Source of the DNA: Candidatus Limiplasma pullicola
Lineage (GTDB): Bacteria > Bacillota > Clostridia > Christensenellales > Aristaeellaceae
DNA length: 53,990 bases
NCBI GenBank assembly: GCA_018710985.1
Contig: DVIV01000007.1
Span: 1 to 53,990 of the forward strand
Direction: 5' to 3'
Shown in pieces: positions 24,405 through 33,928 of this stretch (positions are counted from its first letter, which is position 1; each line of letters opens with the position of its first letter). A model generated the notes under the pieces. That model was not told the DNA's origin and did no database searches. It saw nothing but the letters and a program-made list of their open reading frames with translations. The translations under genes were made by a program, and so were the position numbers.

Positions 24405-25202
24405 GTGAAGTACGAGGACATTTTCGCCGCCATCAGCCGCCGGTACGGCACGTTTACCCGTATGGAGCAAAGCATAGCGGATTATGTGCTCGAACATGGA
24501 AAAGACGTTCTGGGCATGAGCATCAGCGCCCTGGCACAGGAATGCAATGTCGTGGACAGCACCGTATTCCGCTTCTGCCGCACGCTTGGCGTAAGCGGCT
24601 ACCGTGATTTCCGCACGGCGCTGGCCGTGAGCCTGTGCGCCCGGGAACAGGCCAGCGATCCGCCCATAGCGGAGGACGACCCGGTTTCTGTTCAGGTCAG
24701 GCATATTTATGACAGCTGCCTCAACGCGCTGCGCGAAACCTACCAGCTGCTCCAGCCTCATCAGCTGGACGAGCTTGTTCGCCGGCTGATGCTGGCGGAC
24801 CGTATTCTTGTGATTGGGGCGGGGAAATCGCTGGTATCAACGTTCAACGCCTACCGCCAGCTGATGCTTGCCATGCCAAAGGTGCACTGTGCGCTCAACG
24901 CACACGAGCAGCGTCGGCTCTGCGCCACGGTGACAGCCAGGGATGCGGTCATCCTGTTTGTGCAAGGCGACGCCCCTGCCTTTCTGACGGATCTGGCCAG
25001 ACTGGTCCGCAGCAGGGGATGCTACCTGATCCTGATTTCACCGTTGGCCAAAATGTCATTGAGTGTTCTGGCGGACAGCACGCTTCTGTGCGGCGGATTC
25101 GGCGGGGCTGGCACTGCAGTAAGCGCGCAGGCCTTTTTGATTGAGCTGATTTACCGGCTCTATCTGCAGCGGTTGGAAAACGCGCGGCGTGCGCTGATGT
25201 AG
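24405..25202 (+). CDS. RpiR-family (HTH_6 + SIS) transcriptional regulator
   Basis: This 265-aa regulator has an N-terminal RpiR helix-turn-helix (about 1-75; QSIADYVLEHG, MSISALAQECNVVDSTVFRF, GYRDFR) and a C-terminal SIS sugar-phosphate-binding domain (about 115-245; RILVIGAGKS, DAVILFVQGD). RpiR proteins sense phosphosugars and control sugar or amino-sugar catabolism. The start is a GTG at 24405 with AAGGAG upstream. It is a single-gene unit with its own promoter and terminator and does not adjoin an obvious target, though it could act on distant amino-sugar genes. Confidence 0.9.
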   Translation: MKYEDIFAAISRRYGTFTRMEQSIADYVLEHGKDVLGMSISALAQECNVVDSTVFRFCRTLGVSGYRDFRTALAVSLCAREQASDPPIAEDDPVSVQVRHIYDSCLNALRETYQLLQPHQLDELVRRLMLADRILVIGAGKSLVSTFNAYRQLMLAMPKVHCALNAHEQRRLCATVTARDAVILFVQGDAPAFLTDLARLVRSRGCYLILISPLAKMSLSVLADSTLLCGGFGGAGTAVSAQAFLIELIYRLYLQRLENARRALM

Positions 25203-25235
25203 CGAAACGACCGCTTATCCTGTTTCGGGGGGACG

Positions 25236-25261
25236 GCGGCGGCCTGGTGCCGCTGCTTTTT
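25236..25261 (+). terminator. Rho-independent terminator of the RpiR gene
   Basis: GCGGCGGC (25236-25243) pairs with GCCGCTGC (25249-25256) across a 5-nt loop with one G-T pair, followed by five T residues. It lies 33 nt after the RpiR stop. Confidence 0.8.
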
Positions 25262-25282
25262 GTTCACTGCGCAAGAATTCAG

Positions 25283-25311
25283 TAAACAGCGGGTCCTTTT
25301 TGTGCTATGCT
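25283..25311 (+). promoter_or_regulatory. Probable promoter of the AraC-GNAT and MFS genes
   Basis: TAAACA (25283-25288) and TATGCT (25306-25311) are 17 nt apart, and the -10 is preceded by TGC as an extended -10. It lies 34 nt before the start codon of the AraC-GNAT fusion gene. Confidence 0.5.
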
Positions 25312-25344
25312 AAGCGGAGAACACCGGCAGGAAGGAGCAGCGGC

Positions 25345-26163
25345 ATGGAAAGCGACCGGCTGGGGATGATCGGCGCAGCCCTCGACTTCATCGAAAGGCA
25401 TCTGGAGGACGATATCGCACTTGAGGATGTGGCACGGGCGGCGCACTATTCCAAATATTATCTGCACCGGGCGTTTTCCAGCGTGTTGTGCACCTCTCTG
25501 TACCAGTATATCCGCCGGAGACGGCTGACCGAAGCGGCACGCCGCCTGATCTGTTCTCAGGCTTCCCTGACGGACCTGGCGCTGGCTGCGGGCTACCAAA
25601 GCCAGCAGGCTTTTGGCGACGCCTTCTGCGCCATGTACAAATGTCCTCCGGCAGAATACCGGCGGCTGCACGTTTTCTATCCGCTGCAGCTTCCCATCCG
25701 CCTGCACCCGCAAGCGGCTCTCTCCGGCATCCGTCCGGCGGCAGAAAGCGACATTCCAGCCTGGATGACGCTTCTTTCCCAGGTGGTGGACGGATATCCC
25801 CGGCTGGATGAGGCGGAGCACATGGCCTGGCTCAAGGCGCGCATCGCGCGGGAAGAGGCGCTCCTTCTCATCAGCGGCGGCGAGGCGGTCGGCGCGGTCG
25901 GTTTCTGCCGCAGCACCGGCTGCATCGACTATCTGGGCGTTCATCCGCAGGAGCGCGCGCTGGACGTGTCCGCACAATTGCTTCAGGCTGTCCGGGTCCG
26001 GCTCTCCCCACTGCTCCATCTGAACCTGACCACCTTCCGGGAACGCGACCCGGCGGACCCTGGCTACCGCAGCGAATGGAAGCGCCTGGGGTTTCAGGAA
26101 GGCGAGCTGCTGGTGGAATTCGGCTACCCCACCCAGCGCATGATCGGTCCCGTATGCGGCTAG
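25345..26163 (+). CDS. AraC-family DNA-binding domain fused to an acetyltransferase-like domain
   Basis: This 272-aa protein starts with a complete AraC/XylS two-helix-turn-helix DNA-binding domain (about 1-105: DIALEDVARAAHYSKYYLHR, LTDLALAAGYQSQQAFGDAF, CPPAEYRR). The C-terminal half (about 120-270) reads as a GNAT acetyltransferase-like domain (GIRPAAESDIPAWMTLL, AVGAVGFCR, LGVHPQERALDVSAQLLQ, WKRLGF). AAGGAG is 7 nt before ATG 25345. It is followed after 9 nt by an MFS exporter gene, so it probably controls that exporter. The GNAT part could act enzymatically or merely sense a ligand; this is not decidable here. Confidence 0.83.
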   Translation: MESDRLGMIGAALDFIERHLEDDIALEDVARAAHYSKYYLHRAFSSVLCTSLYQYIRRRRLTEAARRLICSQASLTDLALAAGYQSQQAFGDAFCAMYKCPPAEYRRLHVFYPLQLPIRLHPQAALSGIRPAAESDIPAWMTLLSQVVDGYPRLDEAEHMAWLKARIAREEALLLISGGEAVGAVGFCRSTGCIDYLGVHPQERALDVSAQLLQAVRVRLSPLLHLNLTTFRERDPADPGYRSEWKRLGFQEGELLVEFGYPTQRMIGPVCG

Positions 26164-26172
26164 GAGGCACGG

Positions 26173-27378
26173 ATGCAGCTGAAAGAAAACTGGAAATTTC
26201 GCGCTGCGCTGTTTCTGATCAGCCAGAGCATCACCCTTTTCGGCTCCACGCTGGTGCAGATGGCCATTGTGTGGTATGCCACAATTGCAACGGGTTCGGG
26301 GGCATGGGTCGCTGCCTTCAGCGTCTGCTCCTATCTGCCCCAGTTTGCGGTTTCCTTCGTCGGCGGCGTGTGGGCGGACCGCTTTCCCCGCAGGCTGCTG
26401 ATCGCGGGGGCTGATCTGGGCATCGCAGGCGTGACGCTGATCATGATTTTTCTTATGCCCGTGTTCTCCGAAGGACCCGAGCTGCTGCCCGTTCTGCTGA
26501 TGCTGTCGTTGATTCGCTCCGTGGGCGCGGGCATTCAGACGCCGGCGGTCAGCGCCACGCTGCCCCTTCTGGCCCCGGAGGACAGGCGTATGCGCTTCAA
26601 CGGCATCAACGCCGCCATGCAATCGGCGGTGCAGTTTGCCGCGCCGGCAGCAGCCGGCGCTGTGCTTGCAGCCGGCACGCTGCAATCCACCCTCTGGCTG
26701 GACGTGGGCACCGCCGCCCTGGGCGTGGCGCTGCTTCTGCGCGTGCCGATGCCCGCCGCCGCAAAGGGTTCGGCGTCCGATTCCCTGTGGCGGTCCCTGC
26801 GGGGCGGCGTGGCCTACACCGTGCGTGAACGGGCGGTAAGCCGGCTGCTGGCCATCTATGGCGCGTTTGTGTTCTTCTGCGTGCCCGGCGGCTTTCTGGC
26901 TGGGCTGCATGTGAGCCGCACCTTTGGCGACAGCTACGGCTATCTGACTGTCACGGAGCTGGCCGGCTTCGCCGGCATGACGGCCGGCGGCCTTCTCATG
27001 GGCCTGTGGGGCGGCTTTTCACAGAAGGAACGCACGCTGCGGACAGGCCTGGCAGCGTTCGGCGCGCTGTCCGTCCTCATGGGATTCGCAGCCCGCTTCG
27101 ACGCCTATCTGGCGCTGATGGCGCTCTATGGCGTGGCGCTGACCACGGTGCAGACCGCCGTTTCCACCCTGCTGCAGGAGCGTTCCGCGCCCGCCATGCA
27201 GGGGCGCGTGTTCGGACTGATGAGCGCGGTCTATTCGATCTGCATGCCGCTGGGAATGGCGGTGTTTGGCCTGCTGGCGGACCGGATACCGCTTTGGTGC
27301 CTGATGACCGCATCCGGCGCGGCGCTGCTGATCCAGGCGGGAGCGGAGGCGTTTGTCCAGCTGCGGCGCCGCGGCTGA
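26173..27378 (+). CDS. MFS transporter, drug/macrolide-efflux-like
   Basis: This 401-aa protein has about twelve hydrophobic helices and the MFS motif A between helices 2 and 3 (GGVWADRFPRRLL). The overall pattern, including SQSITLFGSTLVQMAIVWY at the start and LLQERSAPAMQGRVFGLMSA near helix 10, matches the MefA-type efflux group. AGGAGG is 5 nt before ATG 26173, and only 9 nt separate it from the AraC-GNAT gene. It probably exports a toxic small molecule recognised by that regulator (inference). Confidence 0.88.
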   Translation: MQLKENWKFRAALFLISQSITLFGSTLVQMAIVWYATIATGSGAWVAAFSVCSYLPQFAVSFVGGVWADRFPRRLLIAGADLGIAGVTLIMIFLMPVFSEGPELLPVLLMLSLIRSVGAGIQTPAVSATLPLLAPEDRRMRFNGINAAMQSAVQFAAPAAAGAVLAAGTLQSTLWLDVGTAALGVALLLRVPMPAAAKGSASDSLWRSLRGGVAYTVRERAVSRLLAIYGAFVFFCVPGGFLAGLHVSRTFGDSYGYLTVTELAGFAGMTAGGLLMGLWGGFSQKERTLRTGLAAFGALSVLMGFAARFDAYLALMALYGVALTTVQTAVSTLLQERSAPAMQGRVFGLMSAVYSICMPLGMAVFGLLADRIPLWCLMTASGAALLIQAGAEAFVQLRRRG

Positions 27379-27452
27379 ACAAGCAAATGAGGCCTCCTTG
27401 CCCGCGACCGTTTTTCTGATGTTCTTCCGCTTCCTAAAATTGCCGTCACCGG

Positions 27453-27481
27453 TTTACAGAAAATAAGGACTGTGATATAAT
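27453..27481 (+). promoter_or_regulatory. Sigma-A promoter of the SBP-ATPase-permease operon
   Basis: TTTACA at 27453-27458 and TATAAT at 27476-27481 are 17 nt apart, with TGA directly before the -10 as an extended element. It lies 65 nt before the binding-protein start, in a 168-nt gap after the MFS gene. No clear terminator for the MFS gene was seen. Confidence 0.8.
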
Positions 27482-27546
27482 AACAAAAAAGCTTCTAGTC
27501 CTTGCTTACACAGAACCGGCAAGCGAAAAAAGGAGGATTTCCAGGT

Positions 27547-28755
27547 ATGAAAAAGGTCTTTTCTGTCGTTCTTGCACTATTGATGGTCCTGAGCGTATGC
27601 TCTTTTGCCAGCGCGGAGGGAAAGGATTACAGCGGCTATACCATCCGCATCTACTCCAACTCCAACTCCACCGAACGCGCCACCTGGCTGGAAAACGCCG
27701 CCAAGGCTGCGGGCTTCACCATCTCCCTGGATGACAACAGCGTCATCTCCGGCGACACCGCCGCCATCCAGGCCGCCAACGAGAACAAGGACGGCGACAT
27801 CATCTTCGGCCTCAACGAAACCCGCTGGTCCCAGCTGGTCAACGGCACCTATGAGAACCTCAAGGTGATGGACTGGACCCCCACCTGGGCCGACGAGGTG
27901 GGCGAGTACAAGTACGACGGCAAGGCCTACGGCCTGGTCATCCAGAACGTGCTGATGCTCTACCGCACCGACGAACTGGGCACCAACGGCGAGACCCTGA
28001 GCTTTGAGCACTGGGCCGACATCGTGGACTGCGGCTACACCTGGTACCGCCAGGGCAAGGTGGGCGGCACCACCAACTCCAACATCAACAGCGCCATGCT
28101 CTTCCCCTTCGCCGATCCCGAATCCCCCGCGGGCGGCATCTCCGTGGAAGGCTGGAAGACCCTGTGGAACTACTGCCAGAACGGCATCTACACCGGCGAC
28201 AGCTACGGCTTTGATCCGCTGAACCGCGGTGAGGTGCAGGTCTCCACCTTCTACTCCAGCTCTCTCTACGGCAACGTGGACAGCGCGGCCGACAGCTCCG
28301 AGCATCCGCTGCTGGGCACCCTGGAGCCGGAAAACTGGGCGCTGGTAGACATCGCTGACGGCACTTACTACATCGCCGAGTACCTGGGCATCTTGGACCG
28401 CGAGGGCCGCACCGCCGAGGAAACCGAGGCTGTGGTCGCCTTCGCCGAGTGGTTCGGCTCCGCCGATACGCAGGCCGAGTGGGCGGACGAGTTTGACTCC
28501 TTCCCCTGCAACACCGCCGCCGTGGCCGAGATCTATGACGAGACCCCCGCGATCTATACGATCAAGAACTTCGCGCTGGAGACCGTCGAAGGCACCGACA
28601 TGACCTACGCCGAATATGTGGGCGAGCATTCCAGCGAATGGACCAACATCATGACCAACCTAGGCTTCTACTGGGCCGACAACAGCGCCGCTCCCACCGA
28701 GCCCGACTGGGATAACCTGGACTGGTCCGTGCTGACGCAGGCTGCCGGCGAGTGA
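27547..28755 (+). CDS. ABC transporter solute-binding protein, iron/thiamine/polyamine type
   Basis: This 402-aa exported binding protein has a signal peptide (MKKVFSVVLALLMVLS) with a signal-peptidase I site after ASA near residue 23. The cysteine in LSVCS has Val at -1 and does not form a convincing lipobox. The mature part carries the two-lobe pattern of the FbpA/TbpA group, with DGTYYIAEYLGIL followed by AVVAFAEWFGSADTQAEWA near the C terminus. AAGGAGG precedes ATG 27547; the upstream in-frame ATG has no site. Neighbouring ATPase and fused permease complete the importer. Ligand candidates are Fe3+, thiamine, phosphonates or polyamines; none is proven. Confidence 0.85.
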   Translation: MKKVFSVVLALLMVLSVCSFASAEGKDYSGYTIRIYSNSNSTERATWLENAAKAAGFTISLDDNSVISGDTAAIQAANENKDGDIIFGLNETRWSQLVNGTYENLKVMDWTPTWADEVGEYKYDGKAYGLVIQNVLMLYRTDELGTNGETLSFEHWADIVDCGYTWYRQGKVGGTTNSNINSAMLFPFADPESPAGGISVEGWKTLWNYCQNGIYTGDSYGFDPLNRGEVQVSTFYSSSLYGNVDSAADSSEHPLLGTLEPENWALVDIADGTYYIAEYLGILDREGRTAEETEAVVAFAEWFGSADTQAEWADEFDSFPCNTAAVAEIYDETPAIYTIKNFALETVEGTDMTYAEYVGEHSSEWTNIMTNLGFYWADNSAAPTEPDWDNLDWSVLTQAAGE

Positions 28756-28789
28756 CGCTTTGAGCCGGCATCAGCCGGAAAAGGCATCT

Positions 28790-28852
28790 TTCTCAATAAG
28801 CGATGTGGCGGGCCTGAAGCCATCGGGCTCGCCATATCCATATTCTCAATAA
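28790..28852 (+). repeat. Direct repeat TTCTCAATAA flanking a strong intercistronic hairpin
   Basis: TTCTCAATAA occurs at 28790-28799 and again at 28843-28852. Between the copies GATGTGGCGGGCC (28802-28814) and GGCTCGCCATATC (28826-28838) form a 13-bp stem with two G-T pairs and an 11-nt loop. No T-run follows. As in the sugar operon, the structure sits right after the binding-protein gene and may raise its mRNA stability relative to the ATPase and permease genes. Confidence 0.6.
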
Positions 28853-28869
28853 AGGGGGCTGTCGGCCGC

Positions 28870-29883
<1,014 letters not shown>

Positions 29884-29895
29884 GGGGGCGGCCGC

Positions 29896-31803
29896 ATGAA
29901 CGCAAAGGCTTCCTCATGGTTCAAGCCAAACCTGCTGGCCAAGACGTTTGGCATCGCGTTTTTCGTCTATCTGTTCTTCGGCTTCATGCTTCTGCCATGC
30001 CTCAACACGTTGACGCAGATCTTTACCGTCAAAAACGCCGACGGCGTGACCGACCCCTTGGCCGTCATCCGCTTCTTCTTCGCGGGCAATATGCCCAAGT
30101 ACGTGTGGAATTCGCTCAAGCTGGCGCTGTGCCTGGTGGTGACGGTCAACATCGTGGGCGTGAGCATCGTGCTTCTGACGGAATACTTTGACATCAAGGG
30201 CGCGAAGATCCTGCGGCTGGGCTACATGACCACGCTGATCTATTCCGGCGTGGCGCTGGTGACGGGCTACCTGTTCCTCTATGACAGCGACGGCATTCTG
30301 ACCACCTGGCTGTATGAAATGTTCCCCAATATGGACCGCAACTGGTTCTCGGGCTTCAACGCGGTGCTGTTCACGATGACGTTTGCCTGCACGTCCAACC
30401 ACGCGCTGTTTCTGAGAAACGCCATCCGCGGCATTGACTACAACACCGTGGAGGCGGCGCGCAACATGGGCGCCAAGCCCTTCAAGGTGCTGCTTCGCGT
30501 GGTATTCCCCACGCTGATTCCCACGATGTTTTCCCTCACCGTCATGACCTTCATCACGGGCCTGTGCGCCATGAGCGCCCCCACGCTGCTGGGCTATGAC
30601 TCCATCAACCCGGAAATTGTCCGTCTGGCGGGCTCCTCCATAGCGGACGAGGCGTTCCCGCAGGCCCGCGCGGCGCTGCTCTCCATTTTGCTGGCCATGT
30701 TCACCATCATTTTGCTCACGGTGCTGTCCAACTACGAGCGAAAGGGACATTATCTCAGCGTCAGCAAAACCAAGGCCAAGCTCGTCAAGCAGAAGATCAC
30801 CAACCCCGTGGCCAATGTATTTGCGCACATCTACGCCTATGTGCTGTTCATCATCTACATGACGCCAGTGGTCATGATCATTCTTTTCGCCTTCCAGAAC
30901 TATCCCGCCATTCGCTCCAAGACACTCAGCCTGAGCGACTTTACTTTCATCAACTTCTTTGGCTCGCAGGACTACGAGTTCATGACCAACCGCGGCAAGC
31001 TCAAAACGCGCCCGGACGCTATCTCCGGTCTGTTCGCCAATTCGGACACCGTGGGCGGCATCCGGCTGAGCTTCGTGCTTTCGGCCCTTGCGGCAGCACT
31101 GGCCTGCGTGATCGTGGTGGTGGCGGTCAACTACATCTTTAAGAACCGCGGCAAAAAGCGCTCCACCGTGCTGGAATACAGCCTGCTGTTCCCCTGGCTG
31201 CTTCCCACCATCCTGATCTGCTATTCCTACCGCACGTTCTTCAACTCCGAGGATGTGTGGTATGTGTTCAACACCAATCTCTACATGCGCGACAACGTAA
31301 GGTTCCTCATCATCATGGCCTATACGGTGGTGAAGCTGCCATTTGCCCTGCGCATGATCAAGGCGGCGTTCTACGCCATCGACGAGGAGCTGGAGGACGC
31401 GGCGCGCAACCTTGGCGCAAGCGGGCTGTTCACCTTCCTCAAGGTGAAGCTGCCCATTGTGCTGCCAAGCGTGCTGGCGGTATTCGCGCTGAACTTCAAC
31501 GCCCTCTTTACGGAATATGACATGTCCGCCACGTTCCATTCCAGCTATGGCAAGACCTATGCCATGGTGATTCAGAACATGTGCGCCGAGGAGGGCCGCG
31601 ACGGCTACAACGTCAACGCTTCCGGCCGCAGGTGCGCATCCACGGTGTTCATCATGCTGGTGAGCGGGCTGATTCTCTACCTGGTCTACGGCGTGGGCGC
31701 GAGGGACCTGGCCGACCGTCTGGCCCTCAAGGAGAAGCGGCGAAAACGCCGCGAAAAGATCGTGGCCCGCTTGCGGGGCACGGGAGAAAAGGCCGCGGCC
31801 TAG
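29896..31803 (+). CDS. Fused two-domain ABC transporter permease (FbpB type)
   Basis: This 635-aa membrane protein contains two BPD_transp_1 permease domains in one chain. There are about twelve helices and two EAA loops: TVEAARNMGAKPFKVLLRVV in the first half and ELEDAARNLGASGLFTFLKV in the second. Such fusion is typical of iron (FbpB) and thiamine (ThiP) importers. A positively charged tail (KEKRRKRREK) ends the protein. ATG 29896 follows GGGGGCGG, 12 nt after the ATPase gene. A strong terminator follows. Confidence 0.92.
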   Translation: MNAKASSWFKPNLLAKTFGIAFFVYLFFGFMLLPCLNTLTQIFTVKNADGVTDPLAVIRFFFAGNMPKYVWNSLKLALCLVVTVNIVGVSIVLLTEYFDIKGAKILRLGYMTTLIYSGVALVTGYLFLYDSDGILTTWLYEMFPNMDRNWFSGFNAVLFTMTFACTSNHALFLRNAIRGIDYNTVEAARNMGAKPFKVLLRVVFPTLIPTMFSLTVMTFITGLCAMSAPTLLGYDSINPEIVRLAGSSIADEAFPQARAALLSILLAMFTIILLTVLSNYERKGHYLSVSKTKAKLVKQKITNPVANVFAHIYAYVLFIIYMTPVVMIILFAFQNYPAIRSKTLSLSDFTFINFFGSQDYEFMTNRGKLKTRPDAISGLFANSDTVGGIRLSFVLSALAAALACVIVVVAVNYIFKNRGKKRSTVLEYSLLFPWLLPTILICYSYRTFFNSEDVWYVFNTNLYMRDNVRFLIIMAYTVVKLPFALRMIKAAFYAIDEELEDAARNLGASGLFTFLKVKLPIVLPSVLAVFALNFNALFTEYDMSATFHSSYGKTYAMVIQNMCAEEGRDGYNVNASGRRCASTVFIMLVSGLILYLVYGVGARDLADRLALKEKRRKRREKIVARLRGTGEKAAA

Positions 31804-31808
31804 CGCGC

Positions 31809-31844
31809 GGGCGGCATGGCGGATGCCATGCCGCCCTTCCTTTT
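31809..31844 (+). terminator. Rho-independent terminator of the ABC importer operon
   Basis: GGGCGGCATGGC (31809-31820) pairs perfectly with GCCATGCCGCCC (31825-31836) across a 4-nt loop, followed by TTCCTTTT. It begins 5 nt after the permease stop. Confidence 0.9.
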
Positions 31845-31858
31845 CCGTTCGGACGACG

Positions 31859-31897
31859 AAAAGAGCCGCCGCGTCATTTTCGCGCGACGGCTCTTTT
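31859..31897. terminator. Bidirectional terminator between the ABC operon and rpsU
   Basis: AAAAGAGCCG (31859-31868) and CGGCTCTTTT (31888-31897) form a perfect stem, extended inward by four more pairs after one mismatch. A-tracts and T-tracts on both flanks allow it to stop transcription from either side. It serves rpsU on the minus strand and backs up the terminator at 31809-31844. Confidence 0.85.
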
Positions 31898-31911
31898 GGA
31901 TTGCGTATGAA

Positions 31912-32085
31912 TCAGTACTTGCGCTTGCGTGCAGCTTCAGCCTTTTTCTTGCGTTTTACGCTGGGCTTTTCATAATGCTCACGCTTGCGAGCCTCTGCCA
32001 AAACACCTGTGCGAGCACATTGACGTTTGAACCGCTTCAGAGCGCTTTCCAGGGATTCATTCTCGCGGATGCGTACCTCGGACAC
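31912..32085 (-). CDS. rpsU: Small ribosomal subunit protein bS21
   Basis: This 57-aa basic protein reads as bS21. It begins [20 protein letters not shown], has the central [20 protein letters not shown] and ends AARKRKY. It binds the 30S platform and helps mRNA engagement. The start is a GTG at 32085 with GGGGAGGG six nucleotides upstream. It has its own consensus-like promoter and terminator and follows the HIT gene, as in many Bacillota where rpsU ends the hrcA-dnaK-prmA-mtaB block. Confidence 0.95.
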   Translation of the reverse strand: MSEVRIRENESLESALKRFKRQCARTGVLAEARKREHYEKPSVKRKKKAEAARKRKY

Positions 32086-32156
32086 TGCTATCCCTCCCCT
32101 CGCTCATCTCGCCTGTCGCCTTGATCGTGTCAAGGGCATATGGCGACCATACGTCT

Positions 32157-32185
32157 ATTATAGCGCTTATCCGTCAAGCCGTCAA
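32157..32185 (-). promoter_or_regulatory. Sigma-A promoter of rpsU
   Basis: On the minus strand TTGACG (32180-32185) and TATAAT (32157-32162) are 17 nt apart. Transcription would start near 32,150, giving a leader of about 65 nt before the GTG. Confidence 0.85.
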
Positions 32186-32234
32186 CCATTTATTTTGAAC
32201 GAAACGTAAACTTCATGGCCGGCGCTTTGGCGCG

Positions 32235-32579
32235 TCACGCCATGCGCTCTGACAGCTTCTCCCCGCCCAGCACGTGGTAATGCATGTGCTTCACGGTCTG
32301 GCAGGCATTCTCCCCGCAGTTGTTGACGATGCGGTAGCCGCCCTCCTCCAGGCCCAGCTGCTTTGCCACCCTGGCGCAGGTGCGCAGGCAGGCGGCCAGC
32401 TCGTGATCAGACAGGTCGGCGTTGTGCGCCACGTCGGGGGTATGCTTCTTGCTCACCACCAGCACATGCGTGGAAGCCTGGGGGTTGATGTCGTAAAAAG
32501 CGTAGGTGTCCTCATCCTCATAAACCTTTTTGGACGGGATCTCCCCCGCGATGATCTTGCAGAACAGACAATCGGTCAT
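32235..32579 (-). CDS. HIT-family nucleotide hydrolase (HinT type)
   Basis: This 114-aa protein has the histidine-triad motif HMHYHVLGG near the C terminus and the N-terminal CLFCKIIAGEIPSKKVYED typical of HinT. HinT-like proteins hydrolyse adenosine phosphoramidates such as aminoacyl-AMP or lysyl-AMP. AAAGGAGAGG lies just before ATG 32579; in-frame codons further upstream run through mtaB and are not real. The gene is 26 nt after mtaB and ends the translation-related block before rpsU. Confidence 0.93.
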   Translation of the reverse strand: MTDCLFCKIIAGEIPSKKVYEDEDTYAFYDINPQASTHVLVVSKKHTPDVAHNADLSDHELAACLRTCARVAKQLGLEEGGYRIVNNCGENACQTVKHMHYHVLGGEKLSERMA

Positions 32580-32605
32580 GTCAATCCTCTCCTTTTGCTT
32601 GTTGC

Positions 32606-33907
32606 TTATGGCAGGTATTCTACAACCGTGCCCGCCATTCCTTCTTCGGTAAGCGTGTCCAGACGCACCATGGCCAGCGCGCCGGGCCGTCCGTCCCGCA
32701 CGCACACATGGACGTATTCCGGCGTGTAGCCCTCCGCTCCGCCACCCGGCAGCGCCTCTTCCAGGAGCACAGGCACGCACTGTCCAAGGAAGCCCTCGCG
32801 GTAGCGGCGCGACAGTTCGCCGCCCAGCGCAATCAGCCGGTGAACGCGCTGAGCCTTGACCGCCTCCGCCACCTGGCCGTCCATGGTAGCGGCCGGCGTG
32901 CCCTCGCGCGGGCTGTAGGGAAACACATGCAGGCGGCTGAAGCCCACCCGCTCGCAGAAATCCAGCGTTTCCTGAAATTCGGCCTCCGTCTCGCCGGGAA
33001 ACCCCACGATCACATCGGTCGTGAAGGCGGCAAGGGGCCACATGCCCCGGATGCGCGCCACGGCCTCCAGAAACTGGCGGGTGTTGTAGCCGCGCTTCAT
33101 GCGGGCAAGCACCGCGTCGCTGCCGCTTTGCAGCGCGAGGTGGAACTGCGGGCACAGCTGCGGCAAAGCGCCCAGTGCCTCCACAAAGGCCTGCGTTGCC
33201 ACGCGCGGTTCCAGCGAACCCAGGCGGATGCGGCGCACGCCCGGCGCTCCGCACGCGGCTTCCACGGCGTTTGCCAGCGAGGGGCGGCCCGGCAGGTCGC
33301 GGCCATAGCTGGTCAGGTGAATGCCGGTCAGCACCAGCTCCTGAAAGCCCGCCTGAGAAAGCGCCTCCGCCTCCCGGCGAATCTCCTCCAGCGGCCGGGA
33401 CCGCACGCCGCCGCGCACGCTGGGAATGATGCAGTAGGTGCAATGGTTATCACAGCCCTCCTGAATCTTCATCACGGCGCGGGTATGGCCCTCGTGGCTG
33501 TGAATGGTCAGCGGCTCATAGGGCGCGTTGCTCACGCCCTCCACCGCCACCATCTGCACGCCCTCGCGCACGGCCTGCTCCAGCAGCTCCACCACCCTTG
33601 CGCGGTACTGCGTCCCCAGAATGAGCCTCGCGCCTGTTTCGCGCAGGGCCTCGCCCATGCGCTGGGCCAGGCAGCCGGTCACCACCAGCTCCGCGCCGGG
33701 ATTGCGCCGGCGACAGCGGCGGATGGCCTGCAGGCTCTTTTTATCCCCTGTGCCGGTCACGGTACAGGTATTGACCACATACACGTCCGCCGGCGCGCCT
33801 GCGGGCGCCACGGTATATCCGTGCTGCTCGAACTGCTCCAGCATCGCCTGGCTGTCATATTGGTTGACCTTACAGCCCAGCGTGGTAAAGCATACGGTCT
33901 TTTGCAT
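32606..33907 (-). CDS. mtaB: tRNA t6A37 methylthiotransferase
   Basis: This 433-aa radical-SAM enzyme adds a methylthio group to C2 of t6A37 in tRNAs reading ANN codons. It shows the N-terminal UPF0004 [4Fe-4S] cysteines (TLGCKVNQYDS, NTCTVT, VTGCLAQR), the radical-SAM cluster CDNHCTYCIIP, RSRP, a TIM-barrel core and a C-terminal TRAM-like domain (EGYTPEYVHV). The MtaB branch is indicated by LGCKVNQYD and GCDNHCTYC. It lies 21 nt after rsmE. AAGGAG is 13 nt before ATG 33907, a rather long spacing. Confidence 0.94.
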   Translation of the reverse strand: MQKTVCFTTLGCKVNQYDSQAMLEQFEQHGYTVAPAGAPADVYVVNTCTVTGTGDKKSLQAIRRCRRRNPGAELVVTGCLAQRMGEALRETGARLILGTQYRARVVELLEQAVREGVQMVAVEGVSNAPYEPLTIHSHEGHTRAVMKIQEGCDNHCTYCIIPSVRGGVRSRPLEEIRREAEALSQAGFQELVLTGIHLTSYGRDLPGRPSLANAVEAACGAPGVRRIRLGSLEPRVATQAFVEALGALPQLCPQFHLALQSGSDAVLARMKRGYNTRQFLEAVARIRGMWPLAAFTTDVIVGFPGETEAEFQETLDFCERVGFSRLHVFPYSPREGTPAATMDGQVAEAVKAQRVHRLIALGGELSRRYREGFLGQCVPVLLEEALPGGGAEGYTPEYVHVCVRDGRPGALAMVRLDTLTEEGMAGTVVEYLP

Positions 33908-33928
33908 GCGTTTGCTTTCGCTCCTTTA

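Noticed and set aside
25279-26910. Minus-strand frame of about 540 codons opposite the AraC-GNAT and MFS genes
   Set aside because: It spans two convincing plus-strand genes and shows no motif of its own.
29914-31539. Minus-strand frame of about 540 codons opposite the fused permease
   Set aside because: Low-complexity His/Gln/Glu-rich translation with no domain; explained by the codon bias of the permease gene.
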